From: Deinococcus sp.
GTDB taxonomy: Bacteria; Deinococcota; Deinococci; Deinococcales; Deinococcaceae
DNA: 12,423 nucleotides
Assembly: GCA_018260375.1 (NCBI GenBank)
Contig: JAGLBF010000066.1
Coordinates: 1 to 12,423, forward strand
Reading direction: 5' to 3'
How positions within the stretch are numbered: the first letter of the stretch is position 1; every line of letters begins with the position of its first letter. A model generated the notes under the pieces. That model was not told the origin of the DNA. It did no database searches and saw only the letters and a program-made list of their open reading frames with translations. Of the stretch, positions 1 through 8,920 are shown in pieces. The translations under genes were made by a program, and so were the position numbers.

Positions 1-52
1 AGCCGCAGGCGGCGCTTTTCCGACTGTGGTGGAATGGAGCGGCAGTCCGTAT
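1..52 (+). repeat. Dispersed intergenic repeat, copy A (cut by window edge)
   Basis: This is the right-hand part of the dispersed element. It is nearly identical to 10950–11001: both share the GCCGCAGGCGGC hairpin core, CTTTTCCGACTGTGGTGG, and the terminal CAGTCCGTAT. The left end lies outside the window. It sits just downstream of the DUF4384/PEGA gene stop codon, so it would be in or near that transcript's 3' end. Confidence 0.75.
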
Positions 53-66
53 GAACAGCTTATGAT

Positions 67-1101
67 TTAGCGCTTGGGGGTGATGGTGATATTGGTGGGG
101 CCGCTCAGATTCACATTGCTGAGATAGGTTGCGTAACCAGGGGCAATCATCACCACTTCGTGACCGCCACGGCTCAGGTTGGCGCTGACCACGCCGCCGC
201 GCACAGCGCCGATTTCTACACCGTCTACAAAGACGCGTGCACCTTCAATGCTGCTGCGTACGCTAAAGGCAACCTGACCGTTGTTGTACACAGGGGTAGG
301 TGTGACAACGGTGCTGGGTACGCTGAACTCTACGTTTACGTTGGTGGTGGTGTTGGCGCGGATGGTGATGGTAGAGGCAAAGTCACGCATGCCAGGAGCC
401 TGCACACGGATGGGGTAGCTGCCAGGGCGAATGCCCGTGTAGGTCTGGTTGGCGTCGCCCAGGCGCTGATCGTTGAGGGTCACTACCGCACCGCCGATGT
501 TGGTGCCTACAAACAGGTTGCCCGTCTGTACGGCTTGCTGACCAGTGACGTTATAAAAAGCAGTGTCGCTCACCCAGCTGTTTTGGGGCACAGGCGTTAC
601 CACAATGCTCAGAGCCTGGGCGAGCTGCTGCTGGCCCTTGGCTTTCACATCGGCAAACTGCGACTGACCGCTCGAAAAGCTGGTGAGCTGGTCAAGGTTC
701 AGTTGAGTCTCGCTTGCCAGTGCCAGCACCTTGTTGAGCCCCACGGGGCCGCCGACCGTGTAGGTAAAGTTATCGCTAGCCGAGGGAAAGCTCTTGGTGG
801 TGTTGGCTTTAACAAAGTTGTCGCCACCCAGTTTGTTGGGGAGTACTAGGTCTACACTGCCGTCGGGGCCGACGTTAAAGATGTACACATAAGCGTCACG
901 GGAGGGGGTAACATTGACGCTGATTTTTTCGCCAATGGCGTAGTTGGGCACCTGGCTGCCACTGGGGTTTTTGTCCACCCAAACCTTCACACCCAGTTCA
1001 GGCTGAGTGGGGTTGACGATGATGCTCTGGGCACTGATCTTGGGGGCAGCGTGGGCGGTACCGAGAAGTAAAAGGGCAGGCAAAATAAGTAGTTTTTTCA
1101 T
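67..1101 (-). CDS. Secreted DUF4384 protein with two C-terminal PEGA repeats
   Basis: The 344-aa protein is probably exported. It starts with a signal peptide (MKK, hydrophobic core, AHA|A cleavage near residue 18). Residues about 20–185 form a DUF4384-type domain with the typical RDAYVYIFNVGPDGSVDLVLPN block at 68–89. Two PEGA-like β-repeats follow at about 194–260 (LNDQRLG, RPGSYPIRVQAPG) and 276–342 (VFVDGVEIG, GGHEVVMIAPGY). PEGA repeats are usually surface or cell-wall-associated β-domains, so a cell-envelope role is inferred; no enzyme motif is visible. The start has a good Shine–Dalgarno, AGGAG with a 7-base spacer. It is a paralogue of the gene at 9004: residues 20–185 align closely, while the C-terminal halves are unrelated. 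It lies downstream of lipA on the same strand but probably has its own promoter, since 129 bp separate them. Confidence 0.85.
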   Translation of the reverse strand: MKKLLILPALLLLGTAHAAPKISAQSIIVNPTQPELGVKVWVDKNPSGSQVPNYAIGEKISVNVTPSRDAYVYIFNVGPDGSVDLVLPNKLGGDNFVKANTTKSFPSASDNFTYTVGGPVGLNKVLALASETQLNLDQLTSFSSGQSQFADVKAKGQQQLAQALSIVVTPVPQNSWVSDTAFYNVTGQQAVQTGNLFVGTNIGGAVVTLNDQRLGDANQTYTGIRPGSYPIRVQAPGMRDFASTITIRANTTTNVNVEFSVPSTVVTPTPVYNNGQVAFSVRSSIEGARVFVDGVEIGAVRGGVVSANLSRGGHEVVMIAPGYATYLSNVNLSGPTNITITPKR

Positions 1102-1230
1102 ATTGTTTCTCCTAGTCCTTAGCCTAGCGAGTACAACATGACGGCCCGTGAGCCTGTTCCTAGAAAACCTTTATGGCCCTTAAGGAAGCGGTCAGCAGTG
1201 CGTATAGGGCGGGGGAGACACGCACACCCC

Positions 1231-2229
1231 TTACAGCAATAGCTCGCCTTCTGTCAGGTGCGTGAGGTGTTGGGGCAGGCCGCGCGGATTATCCATCACA
1301 ATCTGCTCGGCTTTGTAACTGCTGCGTACCAGTGGGCCTGAAACCACTTCCAAAAAGCCCATCTGCATGCCAATCTCCCGCAGTTCGTCAAACTCAGCGG
1401 GCGGCACAAAGCGCTCTACCGGCAGGTGGTGAACAGTGGGGCGCAGGTATTGCCCAAAAGTAACCACATCTACATTGTGATCGCGCAGGTCGCGCATGGT
1501 TTCTATCACTTCTTCGCGGGTTTCGCCGAGCCCCAGCATCACGCTGGTTTTGGTGATCACGTCACTGCGGCTGTCTTTTGCATGCTTCAGCACGCTGAGG
1601 GTGGTTTCGTAGCTTGCCCGCGAGTCGCGCACGGGGTGAGTCAGGCGGCGCACCGTTTCTATGTTCTGGGCATACACATCCACGCCGCTTTCTAGCACCA
1701 GGTCAACACAGGCCAGTTTGCCGCCAAAGTCTGGGGTCAGCGACTCCACACGGGTTCCGGGGTTCACGCGCTTGATGGCCTGTACCGTTTTGGCGAAATG
1801 ATACGCGCCGCCGTCGGGCAGATCGTCGCGGTCTACTGAGGTCAGCACCACATACTTCAGGCCCATCAGCCGCACGCTGTCGGCAACGCTGGCAGGTTCT
1901 TCGAGGTCTAGTTTGCCCATCGGGTTGCCCGTGTCTACAGCACAAAACTTGCATGCGCGGGTGCAAATATGTCCCATGAGCATAAACGTCGCCGTGCCAC
2001 GCGACCAACATTCACCGATATTGGGGCACATGGCTTCTTCACAAACGGTGTGCAGGCGGTGCTCTTTGACAATGCCGCGCACTTCCTTAAAGGTTTCGCC
2101 TGTGGGTATAGTCACTTTAAGCCAGGCCGGTTTAACCTGACGCTCGCCCGCCACCGCGTCTTTGCGGTAGATGCCGTTTTTGATGAATTTGGGTTCTTGC
2201 TCTTTGGTATTGGGATTATGTTGGGTCAT
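1231..2229 (-). CDS. lipA: Lipoyl synthase
   Basis: This radical SAM enzyme inserts two sulfur atoms into protein-bound octanoyl groups, completing lipoate on 2-oxoacid dehydrogenases and the glycine cleavage system. Numbering is from the ATG at 2229 (332 aa). The auxiliary cluster cysteines are C63, C68 and C74 in CEEAMCPNIGEC. The radical SAM cluster cysteines are C89, C93 and C96 in CTRACKFC. The C-terminal RSSY motif, whose serine ligates the auxiliary cluster, is also present. A TTG at 2244 would add five residues, but the ATG is preceded by GGAG at a 9-base spacing, and that GGAG would be inside the longer version. The length matches bacterial LipA. lipB lies 73 bp upstream on the same strand, so the octanoyl transferase and lipoyl synthase are probably co-transcribed. 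Confidence 0.97.
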   Translation of the reverse strand: MTQHNPNTKEQEPKFIKNGIYRKDAVAGERQVKPAWLKVTIPTGETFKEVRGIVKEHRLHTVCEEAMCPNIGECWSRGTATFMLMGHICTRACKFCAVDTGNPMGKLDLEEPASVADSVRLMGLKYVVLTSVDRDDLPDGGAYHFAKTVQAIKRVNPGTRVESLTPDFGGKLACVDLVLESGVDVYAQNIETVRRLTHPVRDSRASYETTLSVLKHAKDSRSDVITKTSVMLGLGETREEVIETMRDLRDHNVDVVTFGQYLRPTVHHLPVERFVPPAEFDELREIGMQMGFLEVVSGPLVRSSYKAEQIVMDNPRGLPQHLTHLTEGELLL

Positions 2230-2302
2230 GCTGGAAGTCTCCAATTGAGAAGGTGATGGGCAGAACGTAGAGGGCAGAACAAGGATTGATGGCTTTGGAA
2301 GT

Positions 2303-3136
2303 CTAGGCCGTGTCTCGTGTTGTTACGCCGCTGGACTGTGTATTGCTAGACTGTGTACTGCTGAACTGTGTGATGCTGGATTGGGCGCTGCTGATCGGCT
2401 GCTTCGCCTCGGCGCTTGTTGGTACTAAAGTAAAATCATACTCTGCAAATGTACTGGCAAAAGCCAGGGACGCCGCTTTTTTTACTTCGGCCATGCTGGG
2501 TACCGTTCCCAGGCCGCGCAGCTGGTATTCACGCGCCAGGCTGGTCATCTGGGTGTCACTCAGGCCGCACGGCACAATGAGTTCAAAGTGCGGCAAATGG
2601 GTAGAAATATTCAGCCCCACGCCGTGCAGTGCTACATTTTGCTTGATGGCGACCCCGATGCTGGCAATTTTTTGGTGGTACTGGCGTCCGTTTATTACGC
2701 GGTCAGGCACATAAATGCCCGCGTAGCCGGGGTTGGGGCGAGTGTCTGTGAGGCCACACAGCGCCAGCGTGCGCTGTGTCGCAGCCTCGAGCAGACGCAA
2801 AAAGTCGCGTACCTTACGCCATACGGGGAAAATGGCGTACATCACCACTTGGCCTGGGCCGTGGTAGGTCACGTCGCCGCCGCGCTCTATGGTGTACACT
2901 TCTATGCCTTGCTGATGCAGGTATTCGGGCGACACCACGATGTTTTCGCCCTGTGTGGCCTTGCGCCCCAGCGTCAGTACGGGGGGATGCTCTACCAGCA
3001 GCAAAGTGGGACGTTCACCACGGGCGACGGCGGCGTGCTGGGCTTTTTGCCGCGCCCAGGCAGCAGGGTAGTCCATCATCCCCAGGTCAACCACATCAAA
3101 AGGCCCGTTGTTTGGCAAAAGCGTTGGCGTACTCAC
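2303..3136 (-). CDS. lipB: Octanoyl-(acyl carrier protein):protein octanoyltransferase with repeat-encoded tail
   Basis: LipB moves the octanoyl group from acyl carrier protein to lipoyl domains, the step before LipA. From the GTG at 3136 (277 aa) the family signatures are RGGDVTYHGPGQ at about 85–96, catalytic lysine K156 in QKIASIGVA, and catalytic cysteine C190 in IVPCGL. The frame stays open to a GTG at 3196. I prefer 3136 because TACACT lies 7 bases before it, the same leaderless arrangement as at 10304, and because the added residues do not look like LipB. The enzyme fold should end near residue 235. The last ~30 residues are a Ser/Thr/Gln-rich tail (SSITQ, SSTQ, SSNTQ) encoded by a 15-bp tandem repeat, absent from a typical LipB of about 210–240 residues. 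Confidence 0.95.
   Translation of the reverse strand: MSTPTLLPNNGPFDVVDLGMMDYPAAWARQKAQHAAVARGERPTLLLVEHPPVLTLGRKATQGENIVVSPEYLHQQGIEVYTIERGGDVTYHGPGQVVMYAIFPVWRKVRDFLRLLEAATQRTLALCGLTDTRPNPGYAGIYVPDRVINGRQYHQKIASIGVAIKQNVALHGVGLNISTHLPHFELIVPCGLSDTQMTSLAREYQLRGLGTVPSMAEVKKAASLAFASTFAEYDFTLVPTSAEAKQPISSAQSSITQFSSTQSSNTQSSGVTTRDTA
2331..2390 (-). repeat. 15-bp tandem repeat, four copies, inside the lipB 3' end
   Basis: On the plus strand, four consecutive 15-base units begin CTGGACTGTG, CTAGACTGTG, CTGAACTGTG and CTGGATTGGG. The unit is a multiple of three, so it stays in the lipB frame and encodes Ser/Thr/Gln pentapeptides. The ACTGTG core resembles the 14-bp units in the dispersed elements at 4646 and 12295. 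Confidence 0.85.
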
Positions 3137-3143
3137 GGCCTCC

Positions 3144-3149
3144 AGTGTA
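3144..3149 (-). promoter_or_regulatory. Leaderless-type -10 box for lipB
   Basis: TACACT on the minus strand lies 7 bases before the GTG at 3136, which would place transcription start at or next to the start codon. The same hexamer and spacing occur before the yqgE-like gene. No convincing -35 box is visible. A GGAGG lies between but only 2 bases from the GTG, which is short for a ribosome binding site. Confidence 0.5.
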
Positions 3150-3286
3150 GGGCAAGCGCCGCACGGGGTTTGTGCATGGCTCACCCGTAGAGGCACAAAT
3201 CGCTCTTGAGTCAGGCGCGGTTTAGGTCTTTATTCATCAGCAATGTTCATCAGGAAAGCCAAAGCTATAGAGTTATAGCCGCAGGG

Positions 3287-3315
3287 CTGACGTGCCAGGC
3301 TATAAGTTGTATAGT
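3287..3315 (+). promoter_or_regulatory. Promoter for the hypothetical gene at 3326
   Basis: CTGACG (3287–3292) and TATAGT (3310–3315) are separated by 17 bp. The -10 box ends 10 bases before the chosen GTG, so the transcript would have a leader of only a few bases. Confidence 0.5.
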
Positions 3316-3325
3316 TGCGCTGACT

Positions 3326-3991
3326 GTGCCACGTCTCAACCTCGTTTCTCTCACCTCCGAAGAGTTGCAAACCCTGTTGGGTGAGGCGGCGGCTCAGCGG
3401 CTTTTGCCCGATATCAGCAGTGCGCGGCTGGCGGGTAAACCCTATCTGGGCGACGAAGTGCGGGGCGAACTACAGTTTGAGGCTCTAGAAGAACGTGACT
3501 GGGGCGCAACCCCAGAGCAGTCGCGCCGATTGCGAACCTTGGATAATGCGTTGCTTGGGGCGGGCGCTACACCGCTGGGCGTGTATTACACCCCCGGAGT
3601 CATCGGAGCGCGTCATCAGCGGGCGTACCTGCTAGAGCCGGATATCGCCCTGGCCCTGCGCTGGAGTGAAACGCCAGAGGGCGCGCCACTCACCCCCTTT
3701 TTGCAGGCAGTAACGCTCACCCGTGACCGGGCCAGTGGCATCGCTGCCTCGCTGAGCAGCACCGACGGGCGGACATTTTCGCCCACCCCCAGCGAAGAAT
3801 TAGACGTTCGCCTGATACCTAACGCCGAAGACCTGGCTGAATTTTTGGCGGCCCACCGCGCCCTAGCCATACGGCACGGCAAAGGCCAGAAGCTCAGCAG
3901 TGAAGCTGACTGGCAGCGGGCCTTTCAGACGGTGCGGCTACTCAATTACAACGCCTGGTATCGGCGCGGCCTTCTGGTCGCCAGTAAGTAA
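3326..3991 (+). CDS. Protein of unknown function
   Basis: I do not recognise this 221-aa protein. It has no signal peptide or membrane segment, is rich in Ala, Leu, Arg and Glu, and looks cytosolic. Notable stretches are GVYYTPGVIGARHQ near residues 93–106, ALALRWSETPEGAPLTPF soon after, and a C-terminal LLNYNAWYRRGLL. The frame stays open upstream to 3206, but the GTG at 3326 is preferred: a 17-bp-spaced promoter ends 10 bases before it and the extra upstream residues are low in coding character. LTSEELQTLLGEA then follows as a helical N-terminus. It is divergent from lipB and sits upstream of the FUN14-type gene, which has its own promoter. Its last codons overlap a 16-bp tandem repeat. Confidence 0.7.
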   Translation: MPRLNLVSLTSEELQTLLGEAAAQRLLPDISSARLAGKPYLGDEVRGELQFEALEERDWGATPEQSRRLRTLDNALLGAGATPLGVYYTPGVIGARHQRAYLLEPDIALALRWSETPEGAPLTPFLQAVTLTRDRASGIAASLSSTDGRTFSPTPSEELDVRLIPNAEDLAEFLAAHRALAIRHGKGQKLSSEADWQRAFQTVRLLNYNAWYRRGLLVASK

Positions 3992-4027
3992 AGTAGCCAG
4001 TAAGTGATGTGGTCATTAAGTGATACG
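3980..4027 (+). repeat. 16-bp tandem repeat, three copies, across a stop codon
   Basis: The three consecutive units are GCCAGTAAGTAAAGTA, GCCAGTAAGTGATGTG and GTCATTAAGTGATACG. The first unit holds the stop codon of the gene at 3326; the others lie downstream. No rho-independent terminator is visible here. Confidence 0.75.
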
Positions 4028-4129
4028 GAGGAGACAGAGGCTTCTGATACGGGTGCGCTATAGAAGCGCAGTCCTTCTGAGTGCTGCCAGGAGATCACTG
4101 CGCCCAACAGCTTCTCATGGCGCGTGCTT

Positions 4130-4135
4130 TAGCAT
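4130..4135 (+). promoter_or_regulatory. Leaderless-type -10 box for the FUN14-like gene
   Basis: TAGCAT ends 7 bases before the ATG at 4143, and no Shine–Dalgarno lies in between. The -35 region is weak. Confidence 0.5.
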
Positions 4136-4142
4136 CTGTTCT

Positions 4143-4526
4143 ATGTCTGCTGGCCATGCAAGCGCTGCTCCCCACTCCACCACCCTCCAAGACAATGTCA
4201 CCCAAACACTCAGCGACTGGCTGCGGCCCTTGTTGCCTGAGCTGTCGCTGGGGCTGGTAATGGGCATTGCCGTGGGCTATGCGGTTAAGCAAATGGGCCG
4301 CTGGGTGCTGCTGTCGCTGGGGCTGCTGTTTATCGGGTTACAGCTACTGGCTTCGCTGCACGTCGTCACCATTAACTGGCTACAGGTTGAGCACCTCAGT
4401 CAGCCCTGGCTCAAGGACAATGGGCAGCAGGTACTGCACACCCTCAGTGCCGTGCTGACCCGTGACCTGCCCTTTGGAGGCAGCTTTATAGTGGGCCTGC
4501 TGATTGGGCTGCGCCTGCGGGGGTAG
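4143..4526 (+). CDS. FUN14-family small membrane protein
   Basis: This 127-aa protein has the FUN14 layout: a polar N-terminal stretch, a glycine-spaced first membrane helix (residues ~35–48, GLVMGIAVGYAVKQMG), a second helix at ~53–71, a polar loop, and a C-terminal glycine-rich helix at ~108–125 (LPFGGSFIVGLLIGLRLRG). Bacterial members have no settled function; eukaryotic relatives include the mitophagy receptor FUNDC1. The frame is open back to a GTG at 4020, but the ATG at 4143 is chosen because it follows a TAGCAT box at leaderless spacing and because the upstream codons are Arg/Ser-rich and unlike the family. It converges on rpsO across a 278-bp gap that holds a dispersed repeat element. 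Confidence 0.8.
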   Translation: MSAGHASAAPHSTTLQDNVTQTLSDWLRPLLPELSLGLVMGIAVGYAVKQMGRWVLLSLGLLFIGLQLLASLHVVTINWLQVEHLSQPWLKDNGQQVLHTLSAVLTRDLPFGGSFIVGLLIGLRLRG

Positions 4527-4548
4527 TGCTAAGAGATAAAGCACCCCT

Positions 4549-4722
4549 GTACGGATGGCGACTTGAACCCTGTTAAAAATACGATAAATGAAGGCCCTCT
4601 GGGATAGGAAACAGTACGCATTTCGCGGTGGCATAGGGGTGCCTTTCTAACTATGCGGGTCTAATGGTGCTGGTCTAACTATGCTGCTTTAACGGTGCTG
4701 AAATAAAGCGCGGTCTGTATAA
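4549..4722 (+). repeat. Dispersed intergenic repeat, copy F, degenerate, with 14-bp expansion
   Basis: The ends are imperfect inverted repeats: TGTACGGATGGCG at the left and AGCGCGGTCTGTATA at the right. The middle (GTACGCATTTCGCGGTGG, GGGGTGCCTTTC) aligns with the copy at 12187–12364, and GGTGCTGAAATAAAGCGC matches TGTGCTGGAATAGAGCGC there. Four 14-bp units lie at 4646–4701. It fills most of the gap between the convergent FUN14-like gene and rpsO. Confidence 0.65.
4646..4701 (+). repeat. 14-bp tandem repeat, four copies, inside copy F
   Basis: The units are TCTAACTATGCGGG, TCTAATGGTGCTGG, TCTAACTATGCTGC and TTTAACGGTGCTGA. Position in the element, unit length and copy number are the same as at 12295–12350. 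Confidence 0.8.
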
Positions 4723-4751
4723 CCCGCGCCGTTGGTGGCTAATCGTTCGAC

Positions 4752-4779
4752 AAAAAAACCGCCTCACCCCACAGGAGGC
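4752..4779 (-). terminator. Rho-independent terminator of rpsO
   Basis: On the minus strand GCCTC pairs with GAGGC across a 9-base loop, followed by GG and seven T. It begins about 25 bases after the rpsO stop codon, so rpsO probably ends its own transcript here; no pnp gene follows. Confidence 0.9.
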
Positions 4780-4804
4780 AAAGCGGACAGCAGTAACAAG
4801 AGGT

Positions 4805-5089
4805 TTAGCGAACGATGCGCTGACCACGGCGAATGCCCAGCTTGTTGGTCAGGGCAATGTAAGCGTCGTAGTCTTTACTCTCTAGGTACTTGAGCAGGCG
4901 GCGGCGCTTGCCGTTCATAAGCTGCAAGCCGCGCTGTCCAGCCTTGTCTTTTTTGTTGGTCTTCAGGTGCTCAGCCAGATTGTTGATGCGGGCCGAGAGC
5001 AAAGCCACCTGCACGGAGGTACTGCCCGTATCATTGGCGGCGGTGGCGTTGTTGGTGATCACTTCTTTGCGTTGGGCGGCGTCCATCAT
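4805..5089 (-). CDS. rpsO: 30S ribosomal protein S15
   Basis: S15 is a primary 16S rRNA binding protein that organises the 30S platform. The 94-aa product carries the family hallmarks NDTGSTSVQVALLSARIN (19–36), NKKDKAGQRGL (45–55) and the basic KRRRLLKYLE helix (61–70). It is about five residues longer than E. coli S15, with a GQRIVR tail. The ATG at 5089 has AGAGG at a 7-base spacing; the next codon is also ATG. A strong promoter ends about 79 bases upstream, leaving a leader of roughly 70 nt that could carry autoregulation as in other bacteria. Many bacteria have pnp after rpsO; here a terminator and the convergent FUN14-like gene follow. Confidence 0.97.
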   Translation of the reverse strand: MMDAAQRKEVITNNATAANDTGSTSVQVALLSARINNLAEHLKTNKKDKAGQRGLQLMNGKRRRLLKYLESKDYDAYIALTNKLGIRRGQRIVR

Positions 5090-5167
5090 ATTAAAACCTC
5101 TGGTGTTGGGTGGTGTCCGTCTCGTTTCAGCCAGGGAAGCCCCCTGACCGTCACGGCGGCAAAGTTA

Positions 5168-5197
5168 ATCATAGCAAAAGTAGAGAGGGTATCACAA
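5168..5197 (-). promoter_or_regulatory. Promoter of rpsO
   Basis: On the minus strand TTGTGA (5197–5192) and an extended -10, TGC-TATGAT (hexamer 5173–5168), are separated by 18 bp. Transcription would start near 5161, giving a leader of about 70 nt that includes the small hairpin CAGGG-GGCTT-CCCTG. Confidence 0.75.
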
Positions 5198-5213
5198 GGG
5201 GCAAAAGGGCAGG

Positions 5214-5275
5214 GCAGGGAACCCGTATCTTTTCACGCTCCCATCTGTACGGATACATCACAAACAACCTGATTT
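5214..5275 (-). repeat. Dispersed intergenic repeat, copy G (left half)
   Basis: Read on the minus strand, ATCAGGTTGTTTGTGATGTA matches ATCAGGTCGTTTCTGATGTA of the copy at 12187, and AAGATACGGGTTCCCTG matches it exactly. The right half of the element is missing or unrecognisable. It lies between the clpA stop codon and the rpsO promoter. No separate clpA terminator is visible. Confidence 0.7.
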
Positions 5276-5303
5276 CATCGCACTCTGTATCAGTCAGTAC
5301 CAA

Positions 5304-7520
<2,217 letters not shown>

Positions 7521-8435
7521 CTACAGTTCCTCAAAATATTCCGCATCTACGCGGCGAATCTGGTATGTCTCGCGGGTCAGCACACCCACGCCGTAGTCAA
7601 TCATCAGGCGGGCGATTTGTTCACCGTCCTGCAAGATGATGTTGCCAATTTGCTCGGCGGTGGCCTTTGCACCGTCGCTAAAGGTTGATGTGGTCATAAA
7701 CACGCCTTTGGTGGCCTTATGATAGGTCAGGCTACCCGAAAAAGTGCGGATTTCTGGGCTGTGGACGGTGTTTTGCCATCGTTTAGCCTGCAAGTAGATA
7801 CGGTCTAAGCCCAGTGGGTCTTGCTTAATCAGGCCGTCAATACCGTTGTCGCCGCTGCGCCCTAGTGCTTGCCCTGCGTCGCGCACGTTGCCGCCGTAGC
7901 CCATTGCCACTAATATTTCTACCACCAGCCGCTCAAATTGTGCAGGCGAACGCTCTTTGACCTGCTGCAAAAGCTCCTCGGCAAGATTGGCATTGAGCTC
8001 GGCGTAGAGACTGGAGAGGCGTTCTTCAGGAGACTCTATAGACATTGTTTCGGTCACGCTTAGCTTGATGGTCGTAGGTTTCTCTTCTATTGTGCGTTGC
8101 TTAAAGGCTTGAAACTCTTCGTATTGTTGCAAATCACTCTGTGTAATACGCCCAGCTACGCGACCTAAAACCTCACGCCCGCGCTCCGTTATGCGAATAA
8201 TTCCCCGTCCTTCACTAGACAATGCACCTGCTTTGGCAAGGTAGGTTTTGGCCCATCCTAAGCGGTTGGTATAGGTGGCCTGCTTACCACTGGGGAGCAT
8301 TTCGCCTAAATCCTCTTCACTCAGTTGCAAGGTTTGCGCGACTCGCTTGGATACTTCGCGGATATGTAGGGCCTGACCATCTTGTACGGCTTCCAGCAGG
8401 GGGCGCATCAGTGATTGGTAGTCGGGAACAGGCAT
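7521..8435 (-). CDS. Mrr-type restriction endonuclease between clpS and clpA
   Basis: The 304-aa protein has the two-part Mrr layout. An N-terminal winged-helix Mrr_N-like domain (about 4–90) contains GKQATYTNRLGWAKTYLAKAG. A C-terminal Mrr catalytic domain (about 155–285) contains FERLVVEILVAMGYGG, then GDNGIDG with D200, and YLQAKRW with the Q216-x-K218 form of the PD-(D/E)xK site that is normal for Mrr. All expected catalytic residues are present, so an active DNA nuclease is likely. Family members cut modified or foreign DNA, and E. coli Mrr cuts methylated DNA. No methyltransferase is adjacent. Its ATG directly follows the clpS TAA, and its TAG directly precedes the clpA ATG, indicating translational coupling with the Clp genes. 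Confidence 0.9.
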   Translation of the reverse strand: MPVPDYQSLMRPLLEAVQDGQALHIREVSKRVAQTLQLSEEDLGEMLPSGKQATYTNRLGWAKTYLAKAGALSSEGRGIIRITERGREVLGRVAGRITQSDLQQYEEFQAFKQRTIEEKPTTIKLSVTETMSIESPEERLSSLYAELNANLAEELLQQVKERSPAQFERLVVEILVAMGYGGNVRDAGQALGRSGDNGIDGLIKQDPLGLDRIYLQAKRWQNTVHSPEIRTFSGSLTYHKATKGVFMTTSTFSDGAKATAEQIGNIILQDGEQIARLMIDYGVGVLTRETYQIRRVDAEYFEEL

Positions 8436-8759
8436 TTATTCTTTTCCCTCAGGCTCCGCCACCACCCGCAAAGGATGCCCCTGCGCCCGCGAGGCCTGTG
8501 TTACCTGTGTCACCTTCGTCTCGGCAATGTCGCGGGTATACACGCCTGCCACGCCCTGACCCTTGTGATGCACGGCCAGCATAATCAGCTCGGCTTCTTG
8601 CTCGGTCTTGCGAAAAAACCGTTCTAGCACAAACACCACAAAGTCCATCGGGGTGTAGTCATCGTTGAGCAGCAGCACGCGCCACAGCCTGGGCTGCTGA
8701 GTTTCGGTGCGTTCAAGTACCTGGGTTTGGCCTTCATGGTGTGAACCTGGGCGAGTCAT
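8436..8759 (-). CDS. clpS: ATP-dependent Clp protease adaptor ClpS
   Basis: ClpS binds N-terminal Leu, Phe, Tyr or Trp residues and delivers those proteins to ClpA. From the ATG at 8759 (107 aa) the recognition-pocket residues are clear: N32, D33 and D34 in NDDYTPMDFVV, and H64 in LAVHHKGQGVAGVYTRDIAETKV. The flexible N-terminal arm (1–~24) is His/Gln/Glu-rich. The frame remains open to 8837, but the ATG at 8759 follows a TATGCT box by 6 bases and gives a normal family length. As the first gene of clpS–mrr–clpA, it is probably translated from a leaderless mRNA. Confidence 0.95.
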   Translation of the reverse strand: MTRPGSHHEGQTQVLERTETQQPRLWRVLLLNDDYTPMDFVVFVLERFFRKTEQEAELIMLAVHHKGQGVAGVYTRDIAETKVTQVTQASRAQGHPLRVVAEPEGKE

Positions 8760-8765
8760 GTTTCT

Positions 8766-8771
8766 AGCATA
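8766..8771 (-). promoter_or_regulatory. Leaderless-type -10 box for the clpS operon
   Basis: TATGCT on the minus strand lies 6 bases before the clpS ATG, placing transcription start at or beside the start codon. No good -35 box was found. Confidence 0.55.
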
Positions 8772-8826
8772 GGAGGTTTGGACGCGAGTGTGCTCATCAC
8801 CACCCTGACGCATGCGGCCCCCCTTC

Positions 8827-8901
8827 AGCATGTTCACCTGTCTAGCAGGTTTAACCGGGCAGCAGGTTCAAGCGGGCAGCACGTTCAACCGGGCAGCCTG
8901 T
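8827..8901 (+). repeat. 17-bp tandem repeat between clpS and the second DUF4384 gene
   Basis: Three clear units are AGCAGGTTTAACCGGGC (8844–8860), AGCAGGTTCAAGCGGGC (8861–8877) and AGCACGTTCAACCGGGC (8878–8894). A weaker unit precedes them (AGCATGTTCACCTGTCT, 8827) and a partial AGCCTGT follows. The array sits in the divergent promoter region of both transcripts. Confidence 0.85.
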
Positions 8902-8920
8902 CCGCGCCGCTCCTGTCCAA

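Noticed and set aside
160..849. Plus-strand 229-aa open frame
   Set aside because: It runs opposite the DUF4384/PEGA gene, which has a signal peptide, family motifs and a good ribosome site. The plus-strand product has no recognisable motif.
2588..3190. Plus-strand 200-aa open frame
   Set aside because: It is antisense to lipB, whose catalytic motifs are intact; the composition looks like a codon shadow.
3137..3196. Upstream extension of lipB to the GTG at 3196
   Set aside because: The added residues are not LipB-like and would cover the TACACT box at leaderless spacing; no good ribosome site lies before 3196.
4022..4075. Possible seventh copy of the dispersed repeat
   Set aside because: GATACGG appears twice and AGCGCAGTCC matches the right end, with a GCTTCT/AGAAGC stem, but the middle blocks are absent. 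The similarity is too short to claim.
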